Below are positions 56,423 to 64,000 of a stretch of DNA of 64,000 bases, piece by piece; position 1 is the stretch's first letter; each line of letters opens with the position of its first letter. Where the stretch lies: positions 186,001 to 250,000 of the forward strand of contig NZ_JAUZQF010000001.1 of NCBI RefSeq assembly GCF_030718205.1. The letters run 5' to 3'. The DNA is from Nonomuraea turcica. Its GTDB lineage: Bacteria; Actinomycetota; Actinomycetes; Streptosporangiales; Streptosporangiaceae. A model generated the notes under the pieces. That model was not told the origin of the DNA, did no database searches, and saw only the letters and a list, made by a program, of their open reading frames with translations. Position numbers and translations under genes: made by a program.

Positions 56423-56906
56423 GATCGTCAGCGTAATTCGCCGGCACTGTGCTGTCCGTGGAACGGAGCTTGCTGCCCCGCTGTCCATGCTGTGGCAGGC
56501 TGCCGCGGACGGTCACCTCGGCGTGCCGATCATCCCCTTCTAGGCCGCAGCCCGGCACGCGACACGTACGACGGCGCCACGAGCCAGCAGCGCTCCCCGG
56601 TCCGGATGACAGCATCTGGTGCTCGAGCGCGACCCCGTCGTCGGCAGACCATTTATCTGGGGTTGTGGGTCCGTTCTCGCAGCTCAGATCGACATGGTCT
56701 CTTCTGACACGTGAGGCACGTTGACGGTCCTCAAGGCATGTTGCGTGCCGGTGCGGGGGTTCTTGTGGCGGGCCTTGGCCGTGATGAGTTGCAGCGGACT
56801 TCGGCCAGCGAGCGCGTGGTTGCCCCTCGCGCGCCTCGAGAGCAAGCGCCCGGCTGCGGGCCCAGGCCTCCGGTGGTCGCTTGCCGGGCCCCGGGGGCCG
56901 GGGCGG
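56423..56906. other. 484-bp non-coding stretch
   Basis: No supported gene. A short plus-strand frame ending MLWQAAADGHLGVPIIPF (stop near 56541) looks protein-like but has no start signal. A GC-rich hairpin GGGCCCC/GGGGGCC near 56885 may terminate the secreted-protein gene transcribed from the right. Confidence 0.4.
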
Positions 56907-57653
56907 TCAGCCGCCAGCGTCGGTGGTCACCGTCTCGGGATCCGGCGCCTTGATGGACACCTTGGCGCCCCACCCGGTGAAGCGGCTGTCGATCGTGATC
57001 GTCTTGCCTTCGAACCCGTTGGTGTCGAATACGCCGGTGGCCGCGTACGACGACTTCACCCTGCTCACCAGCCCGGCAGAGGTCAGCGTGAGCGTGTAGG
57101 AGACCTTCGTGTCGTTGTGCATGCGCAGCGGGATCGACGCCCCGAACCAGCGCGACACCTTCTCCAGCTCCTTGAAGGTGATCTTCCCCGTGAGCGTGCT
57201 CCCGCTCAGCTTGCCCTTCTTGACCAGCGCCGCCAGGGTCTTCGGCTCGACGGGGTTGATGACCTGCCCGTAGAAGCCGCTGCCGCCGCCGAGCAGGCCG
57301 TTGCTCTTGAGCCAGGACTTGCCCTCCGGTAAGCGGTCTTCCCACATGCCGCCCGAGGTGTAGCTGACCTTGCCGATGCTGATCGTGCGCTCGCGAGGGC
57401 GGCCCACGGGGGTGGCGGTGATGTCGGAGGCCGCCACGCCCTGGGCATTGAACTGGAACGTCCCCTTGCGGCTCTGAAGCTTGATCTTGTCGTCGCCCGA
57501 GAGCGTCGTCGTCTCGGTGAACCGCACGCCGTGCCCGGAGGTGAGCTTGCTCTTGAGAGCGCGTACGGGATCCTTGGGAGCGGCCTGGGCGGGCGCGGCC
57601 GCCGCCAGCAGGCAGCCGCAGGCCACCATCGCTGTGATCGTTGTCTTTTTCAC
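56907..57653 (-). CDS. Secreted protein, LppX/LprG-like fold possible
   Basis: 248 residues from GTG 57653. Signal peptide 1-24 (KKTTITAM...AAAAPAQA) with a standard cleavage site; the Cys residues within it do not form a clear lipobox. The mature part is beta-strand-rich with regularly spaced TxTxS patterns (VRFTETTTLSG, GKVSYTSGGMWED, KVSYTLTLTSAGLVSRV), as in lipoprotein-like proteins that bind lipids in actinomycetes. The gene is intact within an otherwise decayed stretch. Confidence 0.8.
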   Translation of the reverse strand: MKKTTITAMVACGCLLAAAAPAQAAPKDPVRALKSKLTSGHGVRFTETTTLSGDDKIKLQSRKGTFQFNAQGVAASDITATPVGRPRERTISIGKVSYTSGGMWEDRLPEGKSWLKSNGLLGGGSGFYGQVINPVEPKTLAALVKKGKLSGSTLTGKITFKELEKVSRWFGASIPLRMHNDTKVSYTLTLTSAGLVSRVKSSYAATGVFDTNGFEGKTITIDSRFTGWGAKVSIKAPDPETVTTDAGG

Positions 57654-58000
57654 AAGCCGCGATCTTGCCGCAAGTAGGTCACGTCCAGAGCACGGCCGTA
57701 ATCGCCGCTCCGGCCGGGCGGGTCGAAGGCGCGGGCGTGCGGCGCGGCCGGTCATGGCTTCCCCCAAAGGCCCCGCTCGGTCCGGTGCGATGAGTCCGAA
57801 GCAGGGCCGGCAGGCCGAGCACAGCGAGTAGGAATCGCCTGTTTGGCGCGCCCGTCGACGGGTTACGGCTCGAACGTGGCGGGATAAGTCTAGTAAGCGC
57901 GGGCGGCGGGGCGTGGCTCTGAGCGCAACCGGAGCAGGGCCGTGGCGGGAGCACCGCTTGGCGTGCCCCTCTGCACCGCAAGCATCGCGGCGACTTCTCC
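57654..58000. other. Upstream region of the secreted protein gene
   Basis: About 350 bp without a supported gene. It must contain the minus-strand promoter of the secreted protein, but I cannot place it. Open frames here have skewed, repeat-like composition. Confidence 0.35.
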
Positions 58001-58126
58001 ATGAGCGACTGGGGCAACGACGTGTACCGGGACCCCGACGAGACAGACGAATACGGCCTTCAGATCGGGCCGCGAACAGCGGCCGATCCAAGCGCGAAAT
58101 TTCGGCCAGCTGTGACCAGTACCTGA
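58001..58126 (+). CDS. Hypothetical 41-residue protein or fragment
   Basis: ATG frame starting MSDWGNDVYRDPDETDEYGL and ending AVTST. Acidic and hydrophilic. No ribosome-binding site is visible, so it could equally be a remnant. Confidence 0.3.
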   Translation: MSDWGNDVYRDPDETDEYGLQIGPRTAADPSAKFRPAVTST

Positions 58127-58183
58127 AGAAGACTCCCGTCCCTGTGCCTTGGTCCCCGCCGAACTCGGCTGCGCTGCCCTGCC

Positions 58184-58315
58184 CATCGAGGCCTCCGCCG
58201 CCGCTTCGGCCACGCCTCCACCGAGACCACCCAGCTGTACGCACTGCTGGACAACAAGATCCCTGACACCCGAGATCCGCGCCGCCCGCCGACGACGCGA
58301 CCGCGCTGTCGACGG
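58184..58315 (+). pseudogene. Tyrosine recombinase (integrase) C-terminal remnant
   Basis: The plus strand reads RRRFGHASTETTQLYALLDN, the box II GHAS-x-x-TTxxY region with the catalytic His and Tyr of phage-type integrases. After a frameshift it continues as EIRAARRRRDRAVDGCG, the usual basic tail. Everything upstream of box II is gone. Confidence 0.65.
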
Positions 58316-58344
58316 CTGCGGTCGCAGTGTCCTACGGTGATGCC

Positions 58345-58722
58345 ATGGGACTGCGTATCGGTGCCTTAATCGTCGATTCCCAAGATCCCGGACGACTGGC
58401 CAGGTTCTGGGCAGAGGTACTGGATTGGGTGATCAGCCAAGACGAAGATCCTGAGTGGGTCGTCGAGCCACCCGAAGGTAGTCGCGAAGACTGCGTCGTG
58501 GCCGACCTGTTGTTCATCAAGGTGCCTGAGATGCCCATCCGCCGCAGGTCCGAGCACAGTGGCTACAGCGGTACGAGGCCTACCAGCCGGTTCACACCTC
58601 AACGTGATGGTCCAGATGGCCGGCGACAAGCGGACGTCGCTATGTGTGGGTGTCGGCGAGCCATGTGCGGCGACTGGCGAGCACCGGCAGAGACCCGTAA
58701 GCCCCTTCGACTTTGTCCATGA
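58345..58722 (+). pseudogene. VOC family gene, 3' part lost
   Basis: Starts MGLRIGALIVDSQDPGRLAR and continues FWAEVLDWVISQDEDP to FIKVPE, the first half of a glyoxalase-like protein similar to the one at 44.6 kb. From about 58535 the expected second module (NRLHLDL..., DPEGNEFC) is absent and the frame runs into unrelated sequence. Probably a truncated gene. Confidence 0.6.
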
Positions 58723-58792
58723 CACGGCTAAGACCGATGCGATCTTCGATGTTGAGAACGTGATCGCGTACGGCGTGGGTGCGGTTTCACTG

Positions 58793-59689
58793 TCAGCCGA
58801 GGGACTGGAGATGGGCCATCTCGTCGTCGGACAGCCGCAGCATTCCGGCAGTCACGTTCTCGGCGAGGTGGTGCGGATTCCCGGTGCCCGGGATGACCAG
58901 CACATGCGGCCCTCGCTGCAGCGTCCAGGCCAGCCGGATCTGCGCGGGTGTCGCGCCGTGCGCATGGGCGATGGCGAGCACGTCCTGGTGCTCCGTGGCG
59001 GTCGCCCCTGCCTCGCGCCCGGCGCCTGCGATCGCGAAGAACGGCACGTAAGCGATACCCTGCTCGCCGCAGCTGCGTAGGAGCTCCTGTTCGCCGGCCG
59101 ACGCGCCGATGCCGAAGGAGTTCTGCACGCACACCACCGGCGCGATGGCCTGGGCCTCAGCCAGCTGCTCTGGTGTGACGTTGGATATCCCCAGGTGGCG
59201 AATGAGCCCAGCGTCGCGAAGCTCGGCCAGCGCGCCGAAATGGTCAGTGATCGAGCCGGTCTTCCGGCTTGGGGGGATGCGCAGGTTCACCACGTCGAGA
59301 TGGTCACGCCCCAGCTGGCGCAGGTTCTCCTCGACCTGACCGCGCAACTGCTCTGGCGTGGCCCACCACCATCCACCCGACGGATCACGCGCCGGCCACA
59401 CTTTCGTGGCGATGACGAGGTCGTCCGGATAGGGGGCCAACGCTCGGTTGATCAGCTCATTGGCCGACAGGTGCGGCGAGAAGTAGAACGCGGCGGTGTC
59501 GATGTGGTTGACCCCAAGCTCGATCGCGCGCCGCAGCACGCCGATCGAACGATCGCGGTCGCCCGGGATACCGGGGCCGAAGGCGACGCTGCCCGTCAGA
59601 CGCATCGCTCCGAACCCGATCCGGTTGACGGTCAGGTTGCCGAGGTCCCAGGTGCCCGCCGACGCGGCGGTGTTCGTCTGTGTAGTCAT
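58793..59689 (-). CDS. Aldo/keto reductase
   Basis: 298 residues. AKR barrel with D64 and Y69 (IDTAAFYFSP) and K96 (ATKVWPA). The usual active-site His position lies in DVVNLRIPP, where Arg replaces it, as I recall for pyridoxal-reductase-like AKRs. The NADPH motif VIPGTGNPHHLAENV is present. Intact in the middle of the decayed zone. Confidence 0.88.
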   Translation of the reverse strand: MTTQTNTAASAGTWDLGNLTVNRIGFGAMRLTGSVAFGPGIPGDRDRSIGVLRRAIELGVNHIDTAAFYFSPHLSANELINRALAPYPDDLVIATKVWPARDPSGGWWWATPEQLRGQVEENLRQLGRDHLDVVNLRIPPSRKTGSITDHFGALAELRDAGLIRHLGISNVTPEQLAEAQAIAPVVCVQNSFGIGASAGEQELLRSCGEQGIAYVPFFAIAGAGREAGATATEHQDVLAIAHAHGATPAQIRLAWTLQRGPHVLVIPGTGNPHHLAENVTAGMLRLSDDEMAHLQSLG

Positions 59690-59774
59690 GATCAGGTGTA
59701 TGTCCTTGCCTAGGAGTCTGCCGGAGAGGTGTGTGAGCGCCCGCGGTCATCGGGTCTGGCCGGATCCGGGCATG

Positions 59775-59816
59775 AAAAAAGCCTCCCCGTGCGGAGTTGC
59801 TCCGGCCAAGAAGGCT
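59775..59816 (-). terminator. Intrinsic terminator with U-tract
   Basis: On the minus strand AGCCT...AGGCT (pairing 59812-59816 with 59780-59784) encloses an inner hairpin CGGAG-CAA-CTCCG and is followed by six U. It lies downstream of the STAS gene and upstream of the AKR gene, so it either ends the STAS transcript or attenuates the AKR gene. Confidence 0.65.
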
Positions 59817-59844
59817 CAAACAGTAATGATCAGTTTATCAGCTT

Positions 59845-60130
59845 GATCCGAGGGCCGGGATTTTGACCTCGGCTACGTGCTGGCCATCGCCGGCAACCGG
59901 CGCGTGAACCTGTTCGGGTCCGACCGTAGCCCGGCCGACATCGCCGCCAGTGTGGCCGATCGGCACTGGCATCGCTACCGCGCATGCGGCCATCGTGTCG
60001 TGTGGGCGGACGTGGCGGCCGCCGAGATCCCGGTCATCGGCTCCGAGAGCGACGCGCCTTCGGGCAGCTCACGGCATGCCACTCCCAGCAAAGCCCCGGC
60101 CCGTGGTCGGGCCAGGGGGTCGGCATCGCG
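59845..60130 (+). pseudogene. Possible IS701-like transposase remnant
   Basis: A plus-strand frame reads DFDLGYVLAIAGNRRV, then ADRHWHRYRACGHRVVWAD. It resembles the GYVLAVA...W...GHR block of IS701-type transposases, but no DDE residues or terminal repeats are visible and it fades into low-quality sequence after 60050. Confidence 0.35.
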
Positions 60131-60132
60131 GC

Positions 60133-60456
60133 TCACGCCACGATCGGGAAGCGGCGATCCAGACCGGTGACGCGCAGCAGCCGGGCCATGAACGGGGGCA
60201 TGCCGGTCAAGGCCAGCGTGATGCCCCGTGCCCGGGCCCGGCCTTGCACGCCGAGCAGCACACCCAGCCCGCCGGCACTGCAGAAGGTGACCTGGGACAG
60301 GTCCAGGATGAGCAGGCTGGAGCTGTGGGTAAGGGCGTTCACCAGTCGCTGGCGCAGCTGCGCTGTAGTGAAGATGTCGATGTTCCCGGCCAGGTGCACG
60401 AGGGTGGACGCGGAGGCGGACGCCCCGTGGAATGGGGCGGTGTCGATGACGGTCAT
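60133..60456 (-). CDS. STAS domain protein (anti-sigma factor antagonist-like)
   Basis: 107 residues from ATG 60456 (AGGAGA upstream). The STAS fold is clear: LVHLAGNIDIFTTAQLRQRL, LLILDLSQVTF, GLGVLLGVQGRA. The phosphorylation site, normally D-S-S-G, reads S60-A61-G62-G63, so the Ser phosphorylated by anti-sigma kinases is missing. It could act as an unregulated antagonist or in another complex. It follows the DUF5994 gene by 119 bp on the same strand. Confidence 0.88.
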   Translation of the reverse strand: MTVIDTAPFHGASASASTLVHLAGNIDIFTTAQLRQRLVNALTHSSSLLILDLSQVTFCSAGGLGVLLGVQGRARARGITLALTGMPPFMARLLRVTGLDRRFPIVA

Positions 60457-60575
60457 GGAAGTCTCCTGTTCGGAGAGGCTGAAAATGGGATGAGGAGCCT
60501 GCCGGCCGGAGATCGGTCCGCTGCCAGAACGGGCAGTGCCTGAACCGCTCAATCTGGCCGGCAGGCGGCACGTGG

Positions 60576-61166
60576 TCACGCCGGCGCTGACGGCCGTCTG
60601 ACGGTGGACTGCGCCTCCTGCTCGGTGACCGATCCGGCCTCGTTCTCCCAGTGGGCCGAACTGCCGGCGGGCGTCGCGCGGACAGCGGGGTCGGGCGGCA
60701 GGTGCGCGAGGGTGAAAATGGCGTCGATAGTCCAGCCGGTGGTGTCCTGGGCGGTGAGCTTGAGGGTGGCCTCGGCAGGGCCGGTGGTGGTGCCCGGCGG
60801 GATGGTCAGCAGGACGACCGGCTCGGCGGCGGCGAAGAATAGAATGATCACACGCGGATCGGCGTGGTGGAACCAGCCGACCCGGACCTGCCGCCCGCGT
60901 GCCGGGATCCGGCGCGGGACGCGCTGCCACGCGTCCCGGTGCACACTGATGCGGAGCGTGACCCGGCCAAGCAGCTGGTCCACGGCGGCGATGAGGCCAG
61001 GCAGTTCGGCCCTTGCGTCGCGGGAGTAGGGCCACCAGGCCCCGTTCACCACGGCTCGTCGATCCAGCACCGGGTGGAGACTGAGCCGTAGCGCGGAATC
61101 GACCTGAGGGATCGCGGATGAGGCGGAGCTGAGCGGTGTGCGTTGAGAAAGAAGTATCGGCGTCAT
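60576..61166 (-). CDS. DUF5994 family protein
   Basis: 196 residues. Family blocks: LRLSLHPVLDRRAVVNGAWW, SRDARAELPGLIAAVDQLLG and VRVGWFHHADPRVIILFF. The family is actinomycete-specific and often found beside STAS or anti-sigma genes, as here. The Ala/Gly/Ser-rich C-terminal 35 residues look disordered. Function unknown. Confidence 0.8.
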   Translation of the reverse strand: MTPILLSQRTPLSSASSAIPQVDSALRLSLHPVLDRRAVVNGAWWPYSRDARAELPGLIAAVDQLLGRVTLRISVHRDAWQRVPRRIPARGRQVRVGWFHHADPRVIILFFAAAEPVVLLTIPPGTTTGPAEATLKLTAQDTTGWTIDAIFTLAHLPPDPAVRATPAGSSAHWENEAGSVTEQEAQSTVRRPSAPA

Positions 61167-61409
61167 GGTCGCCTGACCCGTCCAGGCCCTCCGCAGAGGG
61201 ACCGGTAGCGTTGGTTCGCCGCGGGCGACGCCAGCCTGAGTGCCAACGCTCGAAATGTCCTCGGTGCCTTTACTCTACCTCATCGCCCGCGAATGAGCTG
61301 GCCGGCTTGATCATGTTGGGGCCGTTGAACAGCAGGCTAGCCGCATGGCGATCTCGGTCGTGAAAGCAGTCCGCAGGCGGAAGGGCCACATGCGATGGGC
61401 GGCCATTCG

Positions 61410-62885
61410 TCACTGTGGTGGATGCATCTCCTTGATGAGGGTGTCGAGCGGCACATGGGCGAATCCGATGCGGGTGTCGCTCGCCCCGTAGGGCAGCCAC
61501 ACGGCGTCATCGTGGAGGAGGCCGCCGCAGGAGTACACCACGTTGGGCACGTAGCCTTCACGTTCGGTGCAGTCGGCGGTGAGCAGTGGGCCGGGGAGTT
61601 CGGCGATGACGCGTTGTGGCTGGTGGGAGTCGAGCAGCAGGGCGCCGATGGCGTAGTCGCGCATGGGGCCGACGCCGTGGGTCAGGACGAGCCAGCCGAA
61701 TCTGGTCTCGATGGGGGATCCGCAGTTGCCCACTTGGATGAGTTCCCAGTCGCGGCGCGGGGTGTGCAGGGGTACCGGCCGTTGCCACCTGTTGTGCCGG
61801 TCAAGGGCGGTGAGTCCGGTGGTCTCGCCGTCGGAACGGCACAGCGCCAGCCTGCGTCCGCCGACCAGCCGGGGGAACAACGCCATGCCCTTGTTCACTG
61901 CGGCGGGGCCGCGCATGGGAGTGATCTCGAAATGGCGCAGGTCGTCGCTGGTGATCAGGTGAGAACGGATGTGCTGCCCGTCGTAGGCGGTGTAAGTGGC
62001 GCGGTACGACGGCCTGCCGTCTTCGTCGATGATCCGTACGAATCGTGCGTCCTCCATGCCGTTGCACTCGGCTGCGGTCGCCGGCCAGAGGACTCGCCGG
62101 TGAAGTGGGAGCTCGGCGGGGAATGCCACGGCGTAGTCCAAGCGCGTCGCGCGGCGCATCTCTTCGAGGGTCGACTGCGTGCTGGTGCGAGTGAGCAGGT
62201 CAGTGGGGAGCTGGGCGATCGCGTGTTCGAAGTCGTCGTCCTCGAAACGTTCCGGCAGGGATCGCAGCATGCTGGCCGTCACCTCGTTGTCCCAGGCGTC
62301 GTCGGCGAGTCCGGCGGCGAGCAGGTCGCGCCGATGATGGGTCCGGTGCCGGCGTCCAACGGAGAGCGTCCCGGAGCGGTCGGCGATGCCGAGGTCGGAG
62401 CCGGGCCCGAGCACTGCCGTGGTGAAGCCGATGGAGGACAGATGGCCCTCGCCGATCTGCCGCAGGCTGATCGCCACGCGGAGCTGTCCGGTGCTCAGGC
62501 CGGACTGGTCGGGATGGGGGATCATCGACGGGTTGCACACCGCGGCGGCCTCCACGGCGTACTCGTGACTGAAGTAGGCGCCCACGAGGAGGCGGGCCGG
62601 CAGGGACAGGTCGACGTCGCGCGGGACGCGATGGCGGATCAGGTCGTGGTGATGGGCGAAGGTCGCTTCAAGGTCGTGGTGCCGCCCGCCGAATCGCCGC
62701 AGCGTCCGCTGGAGCATCTCGGTCGTCTGGTCGTGATCGAGGAGGAGGACGCGGTCGATCAGCGCGGCGGCCCGGGTACGGGTGAGCGCGGCGTCCTCGC
62801 CGGGCACGAAGAGCTTGATGATCACTCTTCGCGGGTCGGGAGTCAGCGTCGGGCCGAGCCGTGTGGCCAGATCCCTGGTGGTCAT
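61410..62885 (-). CDS. GH130 family glycoside phosphorylase/hydrolase
   Basis: 491 residues from ATG 62885. A five-bladed propeller with GH130 blocks: GMEDARFVRI (catalytic Asp about 278), AVNKGMALFPRLVGGRRLAL, NCGSPIETRFGWLVLTHG and YVPNVVYSCGG. The N-terminal 150 residues are an extra helical domain seen in the long GH130 branch. GH130 enzymes phosphorolyse or hydrolyse beta-mannosides. Its ATG overlaps the stop of the preceding gene by 4 bp, in an operon with a glycosyltransferase. Confidence 0.87.
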   Translation of the reverse strand: MTTRDLATRLGPTLTPDPRRVIIKLFVPGEDAALTRTRAAALIDRVLLLDHDQTTEMLQRTLRRFGGRHHDLEATFAHHHDLIRHRVPRDVDLSLPARLLVGAYFSHEYAVEAAAVCNPSMIPHPDQSGLSTGQLRVAISLRQIGEGHLSSIGFTTAVLGPGSDLGIADRSGTLSVGRRHRTHHRRDLLAAGLADDAWDNEVTASMLRSLPERFEDDDFEHAIAQLPTDLLTRTSTQSTLEEMRRATRLDYAVAFPAELPLHRRVLWPATAAECNGMEDARFVRIIDEDGRPSYRATYTAYDGQHIRSHLITSDDLRHFEITPMRGPAAVNKGMALFPRLVGGRRLALCRSDGETTGLTALDRHNRWQRPVPLHTPRRDWELIQVGNCGSPIETRFGWLVLTHGVGPMRDYAIGALLLDSHQPQRVIAELPGPLLTADCTEREGYVPNVVYSCGGLLHDDAVWLPYGASDTRIGFAHVPLDTLIKEMHPPQ

Positions 62886-63886
62886 GCGAGCCGCCTGGCG
62901 TGTTGCATGGTGGAGATCAGCGCGATGGTCGACTCCGCGCCCTGGTTGAGGTTCGGGCCTTGCTCGGTCAGGCCGTCGTAGCCTCCGCCGGTCGCCGGGT
63001 CCCACATCGGAACGCCGGCGTCGTTGGCACCCTGGAACCACTCCACTGCCCCCCGTACCTTCTCCTGCCACGAAGGGTCACCGGTCGCGAGTCCGGCGGT
63101 GGCGCAGGCGTCGGCGAGCGCGGCCACCTCGATCGGCTGCTGGTCGTAGCGAGACCGCGGCGCGCCCTGCCGCCAGCCGGCGGCAGGCACGACCGAGAGC
63201 CGGCCGTTCTTCGTCTGAATGTCACACAGCCACGTGAGCATGCGCAGGCCGACGCTGAGTAGCTGCCGGTCATCACTCAGGTCTCCGGCGGAGATGATCA
63301 CCTCGGCGAGAGCGGCGTTGGCGTACGTCAGCTGCGGCTGTGGCCACGGCCAGGAGGGGTTCTCCGAGGGAGCACCGATCGTCTCCACGGCGTTCATCAG
63401 CAGGGTTGCGGCCACGCTGCTGTCCGGGGTGGCGCGTAGGACCTCCGCCGCGCCGAGCCCGGCGAAGGCCATGGCGCGCGGATGTGGGGAGCGCTGTTCG
63501 GCCCCGAGGGTGAAGGCGCGCAGAGCCTCATTCCGTATCCACGGAGCGGAGTTGCGGGCCGCGGCTGTGCCAAGGCCCCACATCGCCCGGCCCCACCAAT
63601 CGCCGACGTCTGGCCGGTCACTCCAGCGCCGGTCGAAGGCGAGCCTGTTGCGGAACGCGCCGGAACGATCCTGAGCGTGCGTGAGGAAGGCCAGATAGCA
63701 CTCGCTCAGCCGGGTCAGGCGGTGCGCCGGGTGCGGCTCCCGGCTGGCGACGACGAGGCCGCGGGCGACGTCGTCGGTGCAGTAACCGTGATGGCGCAAG
63801 ACGGTGGCGTGCCGGGCATGCTCGAACAGGCCGGTGTCGTCGCTCATCCGGACCAGGTGCCTGAATCCAGGAGTGACGGTGCTCAC
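62882..63886 (-). CDS. Glycan-associated alpha/alpha-barrel protein
   Basis: 334 residues from GTG 63886, in a GTGA overlap with the upstream gene; a longer frame to 63970 overlaps that gene and is not used. The sequence is rich in Trp and Gly and has repeated helix pairs (HHGYCTDDVARGLVVA, DWWGRAMWGLGTAA, WPWPQPQLTYANAALAEVII) like the six-hairpin glycosidases, often seen fused or next to GH130 and GT4 genes. Probably a glycosidase-like partner of the operon; catalytic residues not identified. Confidence 0.75.
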   Translation of the reverse strand: MSTVTPGFRHLVRMSDDTGLFEHARHATVLRHHGYCTDDVARGLVVASREPHPAHRLTRLSECYLAFLTHAQDRSGAFRNRLAFDRRWSDRPDVGDWWGRAMWGLGTAAARNSAPWIRNEALRAFTLGAEQRSPHPRAMAFAGLGAAEVLRATPDSSVAATLLMNAVETIGAPSENPSWPWPQPQLTYANAALAEVIISAGDLSDDRQLLSVGLRMLTWLCDIQTKNGRLSVVPAAGWRQGAPRSRYDQQPIEVAALADACATAGLATGDPSWQEKVRGAVEWFQGANDAGVPMWDPATGGGYDGLTEQGPNLNQGAESTIALISTMQHARRLA

Positions 63887-64000
63887 GGCAGCACCGCGGC
63901 CGTCGCGGCCGGCCTCTGCGCGAGGAGCGACCGGGCGAGGCCGTCGTATCGGGCCGCGACCGCGGGCCACAGCAGGGTCGGGATCAGGGCGCGGGTACGG
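63883..64000 (-). CDS. Glycosyltransferase C-terminal end (cut by window edge)
   Basis: The last 38 codons of a gene entering from the right: RTRALIPTLLWPAVAARYDG then LARSLLAQRPA to the stop. The W-P-x-V-A-x-x-Y segment is the usual C-terminus of GT4-type glycosyltransferases found upstream of GH130 genes. Its TGA overlaps the next gene's GTG. Confidence 0.55.
   Translation of the reverse strand, partial: RTRALIPTLLWPAVAARYDGLARSLLAQRPAATAAVLP

Noticed and set aside
58559..59080. 173-codon plus-strand frame over the AKR gene
   Set aside because: Mostly antisense to the aldo/keto reductase; no family features.

Overview
The window is chromosomal DNA from a high-GC actinomycete. Codon third positions are GC-saturated, GTG and TTG starts are frequent, and the gene types are typical of the group: conservon-type sensor kinase, SpoIIE/STAS partner-switching proteins, Rho, CBM2-bearing secreted enzyme, DUF5994, DUF6687, DUF6886. 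The mix fits Streptosporangiales such as Nonomuraea, but this is an inference from gene content, not a database result. I saw no rRNA, tRNA, CRISPR array or intact prophage.

Layout. 1-2.3 kb: the tail of a NadR-like P-loop protein, an HPr-kinase-like protein and a thymidylate-kinase-like protein; the last two have overlapping divergent start codons. 2.5-5.0 kb: a DUF6687 protein and an extra histidyl-tRNA synthetase. 5.1-11.6 kb: a giant poly-HAMP hybrid histidine kinase with its response regulator, divergent from a GAF/SpoIIE phosphatase. 11.7-14.7 kb: an S9-peptidase-like protein that has lost its catalytic Ser and His, and an RlmA-type rRNA methyltransferase. 14.7-18.2 kb: a two-component system facing an ABC-2 permease across a 41-nt palindrome. 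18.2-21.2 kb: a short Rho paralogue, a 49-residue zinc ribbon, an MBL-fold hydrolase and a Nudix hydrolase. 21.1-26.1 kb: an orphan conservon-type kinase, small membrane proteins, a ketopantoate-reductase-like enzyme and a glycosyltransferase. 26.2-28.3 kb: class I lysyl-tRNA synthetase coupled to a small P-loop kinase. 28.4-32.6 kb: a xylose isomerase operon with its divergent ROK regulator. 32.6-35.1 kb: GNAT, imine-reductase-like enzyme with HxlR, hemerythrin. 35.2-40.0 kb: two secreted carbohydrate-active enzymes (GH92, and PQQ sugar dehydrogenase-FN3-CBM2) converging on a shared terminator. 40.2-43.7 kb: an ABC-2 exporter with a NarL-type two-component pair. 43.7-55.6 kb: accessory enzymes and regulators (DUF817, VOC, DinB, WYL, XRE, SDRs, AKR, Ser/Thr kinase, TOPRIM, TetR, HAD, MBL).

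55.6-60.1 kb is a decayed zone with remnants of an MFS transporter, an XRE regulator, a flavoprotein with an internal deletion, a tyrosine recombinase, a VOC protein and perhaps a transposase, around an intact secreted protein and an aldo/keto reductase. A deleted SDR lies at 48.3 kb. 60.1-64.0 kb holds a STAS protein, DUF5994, and a translationally coupled glycosyltransferase / glycan-associated protein / GH130 operon that runs off the right edge.

Main themes are signalling (four histidine kinases, a Ser/Thr kinase, SpoIIE and STAS), sugar metabolism, and extra or altered copies of housekeeping proteins (HisRS, class I LysRS, Rho). Many convergent neighbours overlap at their 3' ends. The strongest leads are the inactive S9 peptidase, the three phosphotransferase-like genes at the left edge, the Rho paralogue with its structured leader, and several operator-like repeats.
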